Positions 37,104 through 47,204 of a stretch of 64,000 nt of DNA are shown in pieces. How positions within the stretch are numbered: position 1 is the stretch's first letter; every line of letters begins with the position of its first letter. The notes beneath the pieces were generated by a model that was not told where the DNA came from, ran no database searches, and saw nothing but the letters and a program-made list of their open reading frames with translations. Position numbers and translations under genes: made by a program. Source of the stretch: Sphingobacterium sp. UBA7855 (GTDB lineage Bacteria > Bacteroidota > Bacteroidia > Sphingobacteriales > Sphingobacteriaceae); assembly GCA_002500745.1 (NCBI GenBank), contig DLST01000015.1, forward strand, positions 59,090 to 123,089, read 5' to 3'.

Positions 37104-40100
37104 TTAGAAACTAAAATTTACACCAAACAAAAGCGACCGCGTATTCGGATAAGGACCGCGGCTGTCAATCCCCAAGCGCTGCCCATTCACTTCATTCCCC
37201 AAACCCGTATCCAATACGAAATCCGGATCGTTGCCCGAGTAACCGGTTATCGTTGCCAGGTTTTGTACAGTCATGTAAGCGCGCAAGTTATTTACCCAGC
37301 TGTCATTTTTTAATTTAAATCGATACCCCAAGGTGACTTCGTCAATTTTTAAGTGACTTCCACTTTCGAGGTAGTAGTCCGAATACATATAGGTATCGTC
37401 GATGTCTTTGTATTTGGTGAAAGCATCTCTTAACAGGTTGCCCGACCACACTTTATTACCATACGAAAGCGCAGTCGTATTTAAGATGTCATAATCAAAT
37501 TTACCACGCATAAACACCCTGAGGTCAAAGTTTTTATAGGAAAAGTTATTTGTCCACGAAAGGTAATATTTGGGTACAGCATTGCCGATCACCGATAAAT
37601 CCGAAGCGTTGAGATCATCCCGCGAATTATTGATCTGATCATTTCTTACCGCCTCTCCATTTCGGTTATAAAACAGCCATTTCCCATCCGCATCAAATCC
37701 GGCAAATCGTTTACCAAAAAACTCGCCGATGCGATGTCCTTCATAGGTGGTAAATGCGTTGCCTAGGGCACCTGCTCCGCCAATGTCCCCAAACTCCTTA
37801 TATTTGACCGTAAAAATATCATTCGAGTAACTATCCATTACATTCTTTAATGTACTCGCTGTAAAGTCCATATTCCATTTGAAATTGTCACGTTCAATAG
37901 CGCGATAGCTGAGCGCCAATTCAATACCTTTGGAAGAAAGCGTACCTACATTGGAATAGATATTATTTCGTATGTAAGGTGGTTGAGGGGTCGTGTACGT
38001 ATCCAACAGGTCAACGGTTTTACGCTGAAAAACATCAATCGAACCCGAAAGTTTGTTGCTGAATAACGTGAAATCGACACCGATATTCGTCTCCTTTTTT
38101 GTCTCCCAACGCAAGTTAGGGTTGGGATTACGATCAGGACCGTAGGTTTCCCGGTAGGCTCCGTCGGGGTATAGGTACTTTCCGCCACCCCCTAATGTCA
38201 ATCGGGAAGCGTTATTGGAAAACCCTGTATTTCCCGTTTCTCCATAACCCGCACGAAGCTTCAAATTGTTGATAAAATCAACATCCTGCATAAAGTCTTC
38301 ATTGCTGATATTCCAGCCTACAGATACGGCAGGAAAACTTCCCCACTTATTGTTTGCACCAAATTTAGAAGAACCTTCTCGTCGAAGGATAAACTGAGCC
38401 ATATACTTATCGGAGTACGTATAATTTACCCGTCCAAAAAAAGCAATCAACGTATTGTCATTCTTGTAGCTGTCCATATTGGCACGACCATCGCGTAATG
38501 CTTGCCCTTCCGAAAGGTTATCCTCATGAAAACGATCATTTATAAACCCCCTATTATCTGCACTCTGCCCCTCCTCTTTCTCATAACGATAACTATAACC
38601 AGCTAATGCGGTTATGCTGTGTTTCTCAGCAACGGTTGTGTTGTATTGGAGTGTGGGCTCAAACGCATACCGCTCATTCAGCAAATTCGACTTAGAAGCA
38701 TAGCCGCCACCTGGATAATCCTCATCTTCCATAGACGCCTCACTGTTCAATGCCCGATAGGCACCATCGATATACGAATTGCGTTGCACCGATCCAAACA
38801 CACTGGCTTTTAGCCCCTCGATGATGCTAAGATCCGCCTTTCCATCCAGCGAAGAAGTTTGTTGCTTCCGGTAACTGGTTTCCGTAAATAAGCGCGCAAA
38901 TTCATTTGTACTTGTACGGTCGTAACGATACGACCCATCGTCATTAAAATTTGACAAGGTAGGATTTTTAGTGGCCTCACTCTCCCAGCCGCCCCCGCCT
39001 AACAGATTCGCATTGTTGGTATTCGTTGCAATGTTCATCAATACATTCAATCGGTCATTCAAACCTTTCTGGTTGATGCTGGCGCGCACCGTATATTCCT
39101 TCCGCGAATTTTCCTTGGCGATACCTTCCAGATTTCTGAAATTTACACTACCCCGATACGTGGTAGATTCATTGCCACCAGACAGGGATAGATTGTGATT
39201 TTGTGAAAAATTATCCTTGTTGATCAAATCTTCAAAAAAGTCAGTTGAATGGCCAAAATCCGGCTGGTTTAATTCCCCCGATGCAATCTTGTCCCTAAAT
39301 TCCTGTGGGGTCAAAAAATCGGGTCTATTATAGACAAATTCCTTTCGAAAATAATTGGAATAGTTAAATACCGATTTTCCTGGCTTCCCTCGCTTTGTCG
39401 TAATCAATATGACACCGGCGTTGGCACTGGTACCGTATATCGCCGCGCCCGATCCATCTTTCAATACATCCACAGACTCGATATCATCCTGTTGGAGCAG
39501 ATCCGGATTTCCGCCAGGTATTCCATCGATTACAAATAAGGGACTCGCACTTCCCGTCACAGAAATTGCTCCGCGCAATTGCGTCGCCACGCCTGAATTT
39601 GGGTTCGAACCGCTTCTCGACACCTGTAAGCCCGCCACTTTACCCTGTATAAGGTCTAAGGGATTTCGCGCACCACTTTGACGAAATTGGTCGGCGCTCA
39701 CGTGCGCAACGGAGGAAGTAACCTCCTTTAACCGTTGTGTACCGTATCCGACAACCACCACTTCATCCAATTGACTCTGATCAGCCTCCATTTGAATCGA
39801 AACACTGCTGTTCTCCACAAAGGCTTCTTTGGTTTTGTAGCCGATCGATGTCGCCACCAGTACTTGCCCCGCCTTCGCATCCAGCGTAAAACTTCCCGAT
39901 GCATCAGACTGTGTACTTTTAGATGTTCCTTTGACGGTGATCGTTACACCTGCAATTGGCTTTCCATTGCTGTCCAAGACTTTACCTGTTAATTGTTGTT
40001 GGTTAGTTTTTGTCTCCTTCAGGAAACTGCTCTCCAAAATGACCTTCGGAGCCGATTGGGCGTGATTGATCGTACCGGCCAGCACAATCAGTGAGAAAAA

Positions 40101-40154
40101 CAACCTGGATTTCCCAGTCAAGCGCACCACTGTCTTTAAATCAACATTGTTCAT
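37104..40154 (-). CDS. SusC/RagA-family TonB-dependent transporter
   Basis: A 1016-residue transporter: signal sequence (about 1-33, ending NHAQ), carboxypeptidase-regulatory-like domain at about 54-128, Ton-box-like LDEVVVVGYGT, plug at about 135-265 with VLKDGSGAAIYGTSANAG, then the barrel ending in SLLFGVNFSF. No STN domain, so it is not part of a sigma/FecR circuit of its own. The EEP operon upstream is separated from it by a strong terminator, which argues for an independent promoter. Forms a two-gene unit with the SusD downstream. Confidence 0.95.
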   Translation of the reverse strand: MNNVDLKTVVRLTGKSRLFFSLIVLAGTINHAQSAPKVILESSFLKETKTNQQQLTGKVLDSNGKPIAGVTITVKGTSKSTQSDASGSFTLDAKAGQVLVATSIGYKTKEAFVENSSVSIQMEADQSQLDEVVVVGYGTQRLKEVTSSVAHVSADQFRQSGARNPLDLIQGKVAGLQVSRSGSNPNSGVATQLRGAISVTGSASPLFVIDGIPGGNPDLLQQDDIESVDVLKDGSGAAIYGTSANAGVILITTKRGKPGKSVFNYSNYFRKEFVYNRPDFLTPQEFRDKIASGELNQPDFGHSTDFFEDLINKDNFSQNHNLSLSGGNESTTYRGSVNFRNLEGIAKENSRKEYTVRASINQKGLNDRLNVLMNIATNTNNANLLGGGGWESEATKNPTLSNFNDDGSYRYDRTSTNEFARLFTETSYRKQQTSSLDGKADLSIIEGLKASVFGSVQRNSYIDGAYRALNSEASMEDEDYPGGGYASKSNLLNERYAFEPTLQYNTTVAEKHSITALAGYSYRYEKEEGQSADNRGFINDRFHEDNLSEGQALRDGRANMDSYKNDNTLIAFFGRVNYTYSDKYMAQFILRREGSSKFGANNKWGSFPAVSVGWNISNEDFMQDVDFINNLKLRAGYGETGNTGFSNNASRLTLGGGGKYLYPDGAYRETYGPDRNPNPNLRWETKKETNIGVDFTLFSNKLSGSIDVFQRKTVDLLDTYTTPQPPYIRNNIYSNVGTLSSKGIELALSYRAIERDNFKWNMDFTASTLKNVMDSYSNDIFTVKYKEFGDIGGAGALGNAFTTYEGHRIGEFFGKRFAGFDADGKWLFYNRNGEAVRNDQINNSRDDLNASDLSVIGNAVPKYYLSWTNNFSYKNFDLRVFMRGKFDYDILNTTALSYGNKVWSGNLLRDAFTKYKDIDDTYMYSDYYLESGSHLKIDEVTLGYRFKLKNDSWVNNLRAYMTVQNLATITGYSGNDPDFVLDTGLGNEVNGQRLGIDSRGPYPNTRSLLFGVNFSF

Positions 40155-40540
40155 GTTTAATAATTGTTGGTTTTAAAAACGATTTAGCATTTAGCCAAAA
40201 TCGCATCTTGTTTAATAGTTAGCATTATTTATAAATAGTTCGTTGGAATAACTCAGGCACATCTGCGCCGCCTGTTTTGCAGATTTACAACAATAAAGTA
40301 AACACATCTCAAACCCATTTCGTTTGGCAAAATCGGTTTTGCATGAAAAATTTTATAAAAAAAAGCAGTCTACATCAGTACATAAAAAAGGGAGTCCAAT
40401 ACAAGACTCCCTTACTGCACCCTTTTTACTAGGCCGCCAAATCCTCATAATCAACGTCTCAATCTTCTCTTTATCAGGGCCTAATCTTTCTTACTACTGA
40501 CGCCAAATCTTTCTTGTTATCCAGCGCTCTTGGCTGTTTC
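40155..40540 (-). other. 386-bp intergenic region with terminator and presumed SusC promoter
   Basis: On the minus strand it first contains the terminator of the sigma/FecR/SusCD/EEP operon (40385-40411) and then about 230 bases leading into the next SusC gene. I found no exact TAnnTTTG box on the minus strand. No coding frame accepted. Confidence 0.6.
40385..40411 (-). terminator. Rho-independent terminator of the EEP operon
   Basis: Read on the minus strand, GGGAGTC and GACTCCC form a 7-bp stem around an 8-base loop followed by TTTTTT. It lies about 130 bases beyond the stop of the last EEP gene. Confidence 0.85.
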
Positions 40541-41341
40541 TTAATCGTATTGAAATACAACCGATACAGGCAAATGATCTGATGCATATTGACCGGTCAG
40601 CGCAACGGATGAAACCAAGGTATAGCTACTGGCGGCCTGAGCATTAAATAAAACAAAATCAATAGCTTTCGTCGGTGTCTTAACCGGGAATGAAAGCGGA
40701 CAGCTGCTCATACAAGAAAAAGTAAACCGCTCTTTGAGTTTGACCATTTCGCTGCTCGACGGTATTGCATTATAGTCTCCCCCTACAAAAAGCGCCTTGT
40801 TTAACGAAGTGCTCAGCTCGTTCAGAAATTCAGCCTGTGCGGTCCTGTTAGGCACATTCAGATCCAGATGCGTCGATGCAAATTCAATGCTTTTGCCATC
40901 GGGCAGAGTCACCGTGGCCACAGCAATACTGCGTTGTTCGCCCGATGTCGGCATGGGCAGCAACTCCCGCCGCTTGTTGGTCATCGGATACTTACTTAAA
41001 ATAGCCACACCATATTCACCACCATTATAATCAATGGACTTCGAAAAATGATATTCCATTCCCAGTAGCTTTGCCAGCTCCGCAGCCTGATTCACTTTAC
41101 CCGAACGTGCCACATTGACATCCACTTCCTGAAGTGCAACAACTTCCGCTCCACTGCTTTTTATCACCGCAGCAATATTAGCCAGATTGACTACCTCCGA
41201 ATTTTCAGGTGCCCCATGGTGAATATTGTACGTCATGGTGACCAACTTCTTCTTTGCAGGAGGCGTAAGATCTAATTTCTCATCCCCACTGCAGCTCATT
41301 AAATTTAATAGGGCCATCGCCCCAAGAATTATTTTTTTCAT
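40541..41341 (-). CDS. EEP-family (endonuclease/exonuclease/phosphatase) lipoprotein, active-site complete
   Basis: A 266-residue lipoprotein (lipobox LMSC, Cys17). It is a compact EEP domain with every catalytic motif: Asn39 in TYNIHHG, Glu72 in LQEVD, His158 in STHLD, Asp189 and Asn191 in GGDYNAIP, Asp228 in KAIDF and Asp255-His256 in ASDHLP. It should hydrolyse phosphodiesters or phosphomonoesters of an outer-membrane or surface substrate; candidates are nucleic acid, phospho-sugars or phospholipid head groups. It is the last gene of a minus-strand operon led by an ECF sigma factor. The upstream neighbour is its catalytically dead paralogue. Two Cys (210, 214 in FSCMSSC) may form a disulfide. 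Confidence 0.92.
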   Translation of the reverse strand: MKKIILGAMALLNLMSCSGDEKLDLTPPAKKKLVTMTYNIHHGAPENSEVVNLANIAAVIKSSGAEVVALQEVDVNVARSGKVNQAAELAKLLGMEYHFSKSIDYNGGEYGVAILSKYPMTNKRRELLPMPTSGEQRSIAVATVTLPDGKSIEFASTHLDLNVPNRTAQAEFLNELSTSLNKALFVGGDYNAIPSSSEMVKLKERFTFSCMSSCPLSFPVKTPTKAIDFVLFNAQAASSYTLVSSVALTGQYASDHLPVSVVFQYD

Positions 41342-41349
41342 GGTATAAT

Positions 41350-42225
41350 TTATTTAGGAAGTTTTAATTTGAACTCTGCAGTCATCGGCAGAAAGTTATT
41401 GGCCGATTTAGAAAAAGGGCCATATTTACTGAGTTGGAGCTTATCGTCCGTATTCTTAAAGGTGATATAGTCAAATACACCTGTGGGTTTATCTTTTGGT
41501 GCATTCCAGGGACATCCAGTACCTAAACACGCAAAGGTAAAGCTGCCCTTAAGATAAGATAGTACAGGACCATTGGCCGACTCCTGTTCATTGAGATTAC
41601 CGACCAAAATCACGGGTTGCATCAATTTCTCCGTCGCATTGAGCAAGTCAACGACTTGAAGCGCCCGGTTATTGGCAACCGATGGATCCAGCTCAGTGCC
41701 CGCAAAATACAGTGCATGCCCTTCCTGCACCTCCACTTTAACCATCACCATACTCCGAAGCTCGGCCGTACTCCCCTCCTCACGACTCAACAATTGGCTA
41801 TATTTCTCCTTCACCGGAAATTTGGACAACACGGCATTCCCAAATCCCCCCGTCTGGTAATCTATATTTTTCCTGAAATAGGATACCATACCCAATGCTT
41901 TCCCGATGGCAGCCGGACGATCTACCTTCCCCGCCCGGGTCGTCGCACTATCCACCTGCCGCAAAAACAATAGGTCAGGATCATATTCTTTAATCAGATC
42001 CAACATAGCATCAAAGTTCGCAACGGTTGTACCCACATTCATATTGAGCGACATCACTTTCAAACTTTTGGTAGCTGTATCATCGGGCTCCTGGGGCTGC
42101 TCCGGCTCTTTCGCCGGCAGCAAATTCCAATCACCTGGACTATAGTTCTTGCGGCATCCCTGCAAGCCCACAACAGCCTGCAGCAGGAGCAGGCACAACA
42201 AAACGATCTTTATTTTCTTTTTCAT
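41350..42225 (-). CDS. Catalytically dead EEP-fold lipoprotein (pseudoenzyme)
   Basis: A 291-residue lipoprotein (lipobox LQGC, Cys24), started at the ATG at 42225; a TTG three codons earlier is not needed. It aligns along its whole length with the next gene's EEP domain (e.g. AGKVDRPAAIGKALGM against SGKVNQAAELAKLLGM; NIDYQTGGFGNAVLSKFP against SIDYNGGEYGVAILSKYP). The active site is gone: Gln90 replaces the metal-binding Glu, Glu178 the His of THLD, Asn210 the Asp of GDYN, and Asn277-Phe278 the Asp-His of SDH; only Asn61, Asn212 and Asp252 remain. The frame is intact and the fold residues kept, so it is probably a binding protein for the same ligand, in the SusE/F position after SusD. Confidence 0.88.
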   Translation of the reverse strand: MKKKIKIVLLCLLLLQAVVGLQGCRKNYSPGDWNLLPAKEPEQPQEPDDTATKSLKVMSLNMNVGTTVANFDAMLDLIKEYDPDLLFLRQVDSATTRAGKVDRPAAIGKALGMVSYFRKNIDYQTGGFGNAVLSKFPVKEKYSQLLSREEGSTAELRSMVMVKVEVQEGHALYFAGTELDPSVANNRALQVVDLLNATEKLMQPVILVGNLNEQESANGPVLSYLKGSFTFACLGTGCPWNAPKDKPTGVFDYITFKNTDDKLQLSKYGPFSKSANNFLPMTAEFKLKLPK

Positions 42226-42237
42226 CAGTATCAAATA

Positions 42238-43833
42238 TTAATAATTTGGATTTTGCACCATATTGCGATTTGCAATGATCTCAGCCTCTGGAATAGGCCA
42301 CAGGCCCTCGCGATTTCTTTTGTACGTCCGGCTCTGTACCCGCACAAGTTCTCCTGTTTTAGGGTTTGTGGCCCCAAAGACCTCACCGTTCATTACAGCT
42401 TCATCGATCCCCCAACGGCGGATATCGAAATAACGGCCTCCTTCAAAAGCAAGTTCCGCCTGACGCTCCCGACGGATGAGCTCGCGCATTTTTGCCTGCG
42501 TGCCGTATATCCCACTGTTAACCGCAGGCATCGCTGCCCTTGCCCGCACTTCATTGATCGCAGCAAGCGTTTCAGCATTGCTCCACTGCCCCGTCTCTAT
42601 CATTGCCTCCGCATAGTTGAGCAATATTTCAGCATAGCGTATGATCATAAAATCCAGACTTCCGCTCTTAGCCTGACGATCTCTGGCATCAATATATTTC
42701 TTTATCCAATACCCTGTGGCAGTAGACTTCGTTTCACCGATTTTATCTGTCGGATTATAAAAAGGATCAAGGGTATATTGGTTCTGAAATTTATCGTTCG
42801 GTGAAAAAACCGACGCTGCCAACCGTGGATCCCTGTTGTTTTTATAATTTGGATTACGCTGATAGATCAGCACCGAGTCACGTCCAAGCTCCTGGATGGT
42901 CTTGCCCTGTTTGGTTTCAAAATTATTGACTACCGTATTCGTGGGCGACAGATAAGTTTCGCCCCCGATACCAAAAGGAGCAAAAGATGTCCAGGCATTC
43001 GCGCAGCCATTTTCTTTAAAAAATATCCGTTCATCATTCAGTTCACCCGCGTAGCTAAAGAGCTCCGAATAACTGTCATTTTTATTTGTCGTACTGATCC
43101 AGAGTTTATATACTTTGGAGTCGATCACCTGCTTTGCCGAAGCCTTCGCAAGTTCAAAATCTTTATAGTACAATCCCAGTCGCGACAGCAGCGACAGACA
43201 AACACCGCTTGTCATCCGCCACCGATCAGCATTTACATAACTTGCCGGCAGCTTGGCAGCACAGTCCTTCAATTCGGCTACAATAAAATCATATACCTCT
43301 TTTTGAGCGGTTCGAAAAGATTGATTTTCCGTCGGCGTCAAAGACTGGGTCAATAAGGGGATATCACCAAACACCAACATCAATTCCATGTGATAATACG
43401 CTCTCAATGCCCTAGCCTCCAGCTTCATCCTTTCTTTCAGTTCGGCATCAATATAAGCCCCTTCTATGTTTTCCAAAAACCTGTTGGCCCGACGGATACA
43501 CGTATAATCATCTGCCCATAAGCTATTCGACACCCCCCAGCGGCTAGAGGCCAGACCGCGCGTGAAACCGTCGTAATCACCCTTAAAGTCACCGCGCTGC
43601 ACGGCTTCGTCCGTAAGTCCAGCATAATACATGATGTTTCGCCCAGAACTGCCCCCCGGTATTCCCGCATAAACAGTTCCCAAGGCATTATACCCATCTG
43701 TTTCTGTATTCCACCACTGCTCGTCCGATACACCGTCCGGACTGTCGATAGTCAGGAATTTTTCACATGAGCTAGTTGACAAGACCACCACAAGTAGGCT
43801 CAGTAATTTTATCTTAGTTTTTATTGTATTCAT
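42238..43833 (-). CDS. SusD/RagB-family lipoprotein of the sigma/FecR-controlled EEP operon
   Basis: A 531-residue lipoprotein (lipobox TSSC, Cys23), mature start EKFLTIDSPDG. SusD features: LEARALRAYYHMELMLVFGDIPL and RRERQAELAFEGGRYFDIRRWG. The C-terminus ends in NRNMVQNPNY. It follows SusC by a 5-base gap and precedes the dead EEP lipoprotein by 12 bases. Confidence 0.95.
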   Translation of the reverse strand: MNTIKTKIKLLSLLVVVLSTSSCEKFLTIDSPDGVSDEQWWNTETDGYNALGTVYAGIPGGSSGRNIMYYAGLTDEAVQRGDFKGDYDGFTRGLASSRWGVSNSLWADDYTCIRRANRFLENIEGAYIDAELKERMKLEARALRAYYHMELMLVFGDIPLLTQSLTPTENQSFRTAQKEVYDFIVAELKDCAAKLPASYVNADRWRMTSGVCLSLLSRLGLYYKDFELAKASAKQVIDSKVYKLWISTTNKNDSYSELFSYAGELNDERIFFKENGCANAWTSFAPFGIGGETYLSPTNTVVNNFETKQGKTIQELGRDSVLIYQRNPNYKNNRDPRLAASVFSPNDKFQNQYTLDPFYNPTDKIGETKSTATGYWIKKYIDARDRQAKSGSLDFMIIRYAEILLNYAEAMIETGQWSNAETLAAINEVRARAAMPAVNSGIYGTQAKMRELIRRERQAELAFEGGRYFDIRRWGIDEAVMNGEVFGATNPKTGELVRVQSRTYKRNREGLWPIPEAEIIANRNMVQNPNY

Positions 43834-43838
43834 GTTTA

Positions 43839-46800
43839 TTAGAAATTAGCCGTTAACCCAACAGAAAATATACGCATTATACCATAGGTCCACGATCCCC
43901 CTTGCGACTCCGGATCAGCCATTTTCAATTTGGTAAAGAGAAAAGGATTTTGCGTATTGATGTAAAAGCGCGCATTTTTAATTCCGTATTTATTGAGGTA
44001 GGCGCTATTCAATCGGTACCCAGCCTGAATAAATTTGACACGGAGGTACTTCGCATTAAACAACCAAAAGTCACTGCGTAGCACGTTATTTGCCGGATTC
44101 GCCAGCAAACGAGGATAGATGGCATCCTGGTTATTTTCGCGCCAGGTATTCGCCGCCCGATAGGTTGTCGGGATACCACCCGAGGCACTCAAATTCAGCG
44201 GATGCCATAAGTAACCGGCAGATTTACCCCCGAGATTCGCCGAATAGTCGTGGTTACCTGCCCCCTGCAACAAAAACTCAAAATCGAAGTTCTTGTAACT
44301 GAAACTTACATTACTAAAATAATTGATCCTCGGCGTAGGGTCACCGATCACTTTTTGGTCGCTCTCGTCAATCATACCGTCGCCATTAAGGTCAACATAC
44401 TTGATATCGCCCGGGCCTTCGCCTGCGAGCGCCGGAACCAATGCTGTTTTTTTATCAGCAGCAAAATCAGCATACTGCAAAATACCATCCGTTACATAAC
44501 CATAATGACTCTTTATAGCATACCCCACCTCATTCGTCGAGATACCCGAATAGTACGGACCACCCAATAGTTCAGTAATCTTATTCTTATTGTAAGAGAT
44601 GCCCGGTCTTATCGAAAAACTAAAGTCATCGCCGAGCTTATCGTTATAATTCAGCGACAGTTCCATTCCGGTATTGCTCACCTTACCGGCATTCAAAGGA
44701 GCCGAACCAATAGCGCCGGAGGGTGCCACAGTAGGTTTCAGAAGCACATCCTTCGTTTTTTTGTCGTAATAATCAAAGGTTAAAGAAAGCTTATTTTTGA
44801 AAACCGACAGATCCAAGCCCACATCCAGGATATTCACCTTTTCCCAGGTAATGTTTGGATTACCCCATACAGACTCTGTTCCATTGGTCGCATTGATAAG
44901 ATTTTGGTACAGATATAAACCGATATTCTCATTACCCAGCTGCCCATACGAGGCCCTCAGCTTCAGATTACTGATCGCATCCACATGAAAAAATGCTTCA
45001 TTATGGAGGTTCCACCCCAATGCGATGGACGGGAAATAACCATATTTCTTTCCAGGGCCAAATTTGGAAGAACCATCAGCACGAAAGGATAGCTCGGCAA
45101 GATAGCGGTTGTCATACGAATAATTTGCTTTCGCATAGCTCGACACCAACGACGATTCTTTCCAATACCCCTCATTAAATTTCTCAACAGAAAATCCACC
45201 CATGGCAAAGAGATTATGCTTTTTGAAAGTCTTGTTGTAATCCAACGCGCCGCTCAAATAATAATAGGTGTTTCTGGTCTCCGAATATGCATTCCGCTGC
45301 ACGGCCCATGTCTGTACCAGCTGTTTGGTATAATAATCGAAGAAATAAAAATTATCCCGGTTTTGCTTATAAACATCACTATTGAGTCTATAGCTAAACT
45401 GCCCCCGCAAGTTTAAATTATCAGTAATCGACCATTTCGGCTGTAGATTGATTGTTGCCTGATCATATTGATATCCAATGGTACCGCCGACCTCTTCATA
45501 AGCCAATGGATTGACGATGTCCGCATACCGACCATAAATGGTTGGCCATCCCTCCTCTTGAGGATATTTGGGTAGTACCGTAGGCGGCAGCCGATAAAGG
45601 TCGTCCAAGATTCTGCTCCCCCCATTATCGATGGTTCGGTTTGGGTACAAGGTATTCCGTCTGATACCCAAAACATCCAGATTAATCAAAAACCGCTTCG
45701 AAAGCGATACGGAGGTATTTGCACGGATATTAAAGCGATCCATCTTGTTGAGCGGCAACATCCCTTTCTGGTACATGTAATTGCCCGTTACCGCAAATCG
45801 CGCAACATCATTTCCACCGCTCACAGCTAAAGAATGGGAGGTTAGCGGACTATAATCATCGATAACAATATCCGTCCAGTTGGTATTCGGATAATTGATA
45901 GGATCTTCCCCAGATTCGGTTTTGCTAATCTGCTCATCCGTATACAATATTTGCCCTCCGGAGGCCACCTGCGCATAGTTATACATACGCATGTAAGTAG
46001 GCGCATCCACAAATTCAGGGAGGATTGTCGGAGATTGCTGTCCGTAATAACCATCATAGATCACATTGATCTGCCCCGCTTTCCCGCGTTTTGTAGTCAC
46101 CAAAATAACGCCGTTCGCCGCCCTGGCACCATATATAGCTGCTGCAGCCGCATCTTTTAATATGGTTACACTCTCCACCGTTACCGGATCGATATGATTC
46201 ATATCCATAGGTACGCCGTCGACAAGCACCAGCGGATCCGAATTATTTAACGTCGAAATACCCCGTATTTTAATACTGGCCGCATCCCCCCCCGGCAGGC
46301 CTGAGCCTTGCTGAACGGTAAGTCCCGTAACACCGCCCTGCAGCGACTGCGAAAGATTGGTAATAGGTTTTCCTTCGATATTGGATTTAATATCCAATGA
46401 GGCGACAGAACTGGCTATATGTTTTCGCTGCATTTCCGTCATCCCCACGACCACCACCTCATCCAGATCCGAGACATTTTCCTTAAGCGATACCGTAAGG
46501 TTCGCTTCGGTCTTATTTACCAGCACCTCTTTGGTCAAGAAACCAACTGCCGAAAACGACAACCTGCTCCCTTTAGCTATCGTGATCGAATAATAACCTT
46601 CATCGTCCGAAACCGACGTGGCTATCCCGCCTTTTTCAGCTACCGTAACACCCGAAAGAGGAACAGGGGGTTCAGCCGTATTAAAAATGCGTCCTTTGAC
46701 AGTTACTTTTTCCTGGAAAACAACCGGTCTGTTAAATTGCTGACTGCGGGCAGTCAGGTCGGGTATGACAGTGATTTGCCCAGCCCCCTGTGCAATCGTC

Positions 46801-47114
46801 AGATTAAATTTCCGGAGTACCTGCCGTAAAGCTGGCACCAGCTCCTCCTTGTAAAGATCGACGTTTATCCGTTTGTCGGCTAACAAATTTTCAGGGTAAA
46901 GCAGCGCAATATCAGTCTGTTTTTGAACAGATTGCAGAAAATGCTTCAAGGGTACGTTTTTCATTTTGAGCGTTATTCGCTGGGGAAACGCGAGTGCACT
47001 GACAGAAAGTAAAACTCCTGTAATGGCAAGGGATCCTATCTTCATATTATACCTAATTTTAGGTGACAATAATTGTCTAGAGGAGAGATTTTGTCCCACC
47101 TGTTTTTTTTTCAT
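43839..47114 (-). CDS. SusC-family transporter with STN signalling domain
   Basis: A 1091-residue transporter. A long basic n-region precedes the signal core (about 24-45, ALAFPQ). Next come a secretin/TonB short N-terminal (STN) domain at about 46-118 (ITLKMKNVPLKHFLQSVQKQ), a carboxypeptidase-regulatory-like domain (137-215), Ton-box-like LDEVVVVGM, the plug (225-355, ILKDAAAAAIYGARAANG) and the barrel. The STN domain marks it as a transducer: ligand binding signals through the FecR encoded 90 bases upstream to the ECF sigma factor, inducing this operon. Ligand unknown, but the EEP genes point to something phosphorylated. Confidence 0.96.
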   Translation of the reverse strand: MKKKQVGQNLSSRQLLSPKIRYNMKIGSLAITGVLLSVSALAFPQRITLKMKNVPLKHFLQSVQKQTDIALLYPENLLADKRINVDLYKEELVPALRQVLRKFNLTIAQGAGQITVIPDLTARSQQFNRPVVFQEKVTVKGRIFNTAEPPVPLSGVTVAEKGGIATSVSDDEGYYSITIAKGSRLSFSAVGFLTKEVLVNKTEANLTVSLKENVSDLDEVVVVGMTEMQRKHIASSVASLDIKSNIEGKPITNLSQSLQGGVTGLTVQQGSGLPGGDAASIKIRGISTLNNSDPLVLVDGVPMDMNHIDPVTVESVTILKDAAAAAIYGARAANGVILVTTKRGKAGQINVIYDGYYGQQSPTILPEFVDAPTYMRMYNYAQVASGGQILYTDEQISKTESGEDPINYPNTNWTDIVIDDYSPLTSHSLAVSGGNDVARFAVTGNYMYQKGMLPLNKMDRFNIRANTSVSLSKRFLINLDVLGIRRNTLYPNRTIDNGGSRILDDLYRLPPTVLPKYPQEEGWPTIYGRYADIVNPLAYEEVGGTIGYQYDQATINLQPKWSITDNLNLRGQFSYRLNSDVYKQNRDNFYFFDYYTKQLVQTWAVQRNAYSETRNTYYYLSGALDYNKTFKKHNLFAMGGFSVEKFNEGYWKESSLVSSYAKANYSYDNRYLAELSFRADGSSKFGPGKKYGYFPSIALGWNLHNEAFFHVDAISNLKLRASYGQLGNENIGLYLYQNLINATNGTESVWGNPNITWEKVNILDVGLDLSVFKNKLSLTFDYYDKKTKDVLLKPTVAPSGAIGSAPLNAGKVSNTGMELSLNYNDKLGDDFSFSIRPGISYNKNKITELLGGPYYSGISTNEVGYAIKSHYGYVTDGILQYADFAADKKTALVPALAGEGPGDIKYVDLNGDGMIDESDQKVIGDPTPRINYFSNVSFSYKNFDFEFLLQGAGNHDYSANLGGKSAGYLWHPLNLSASGGIPTTYRAANTWRENNQDAIYPRLLANPANNVLRSDFWLFNAKYLRVKFIQAGYRLNSAYLNKYGIKNARFYINTQNPFLFTKLKMADPESQGGSWTYGIMRIFSVGLTANF

Positions 47115-47204
47115 AATTTTGATGAAATTAAATTTTTAGAAACGTTTAATTTAAACGGATAAAGGGGACCGCAATTCCTCTTTATCCAATTTTATGGTTA
47201 GTAA

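Noticed and set aside
42253..42804. A 183-codon plus-strand frame opposite a SusD gene
   Set aside because: Entirely antisense to a clear SusD, with Cys/His-rich composition typical of shadow frames.
29299..47114. SusC genes on opposite strands as an invertible shufflon
   Set aside because: No matched inverted repeats were seen near their starts, and the only recombinase is about 29 kb or more away.
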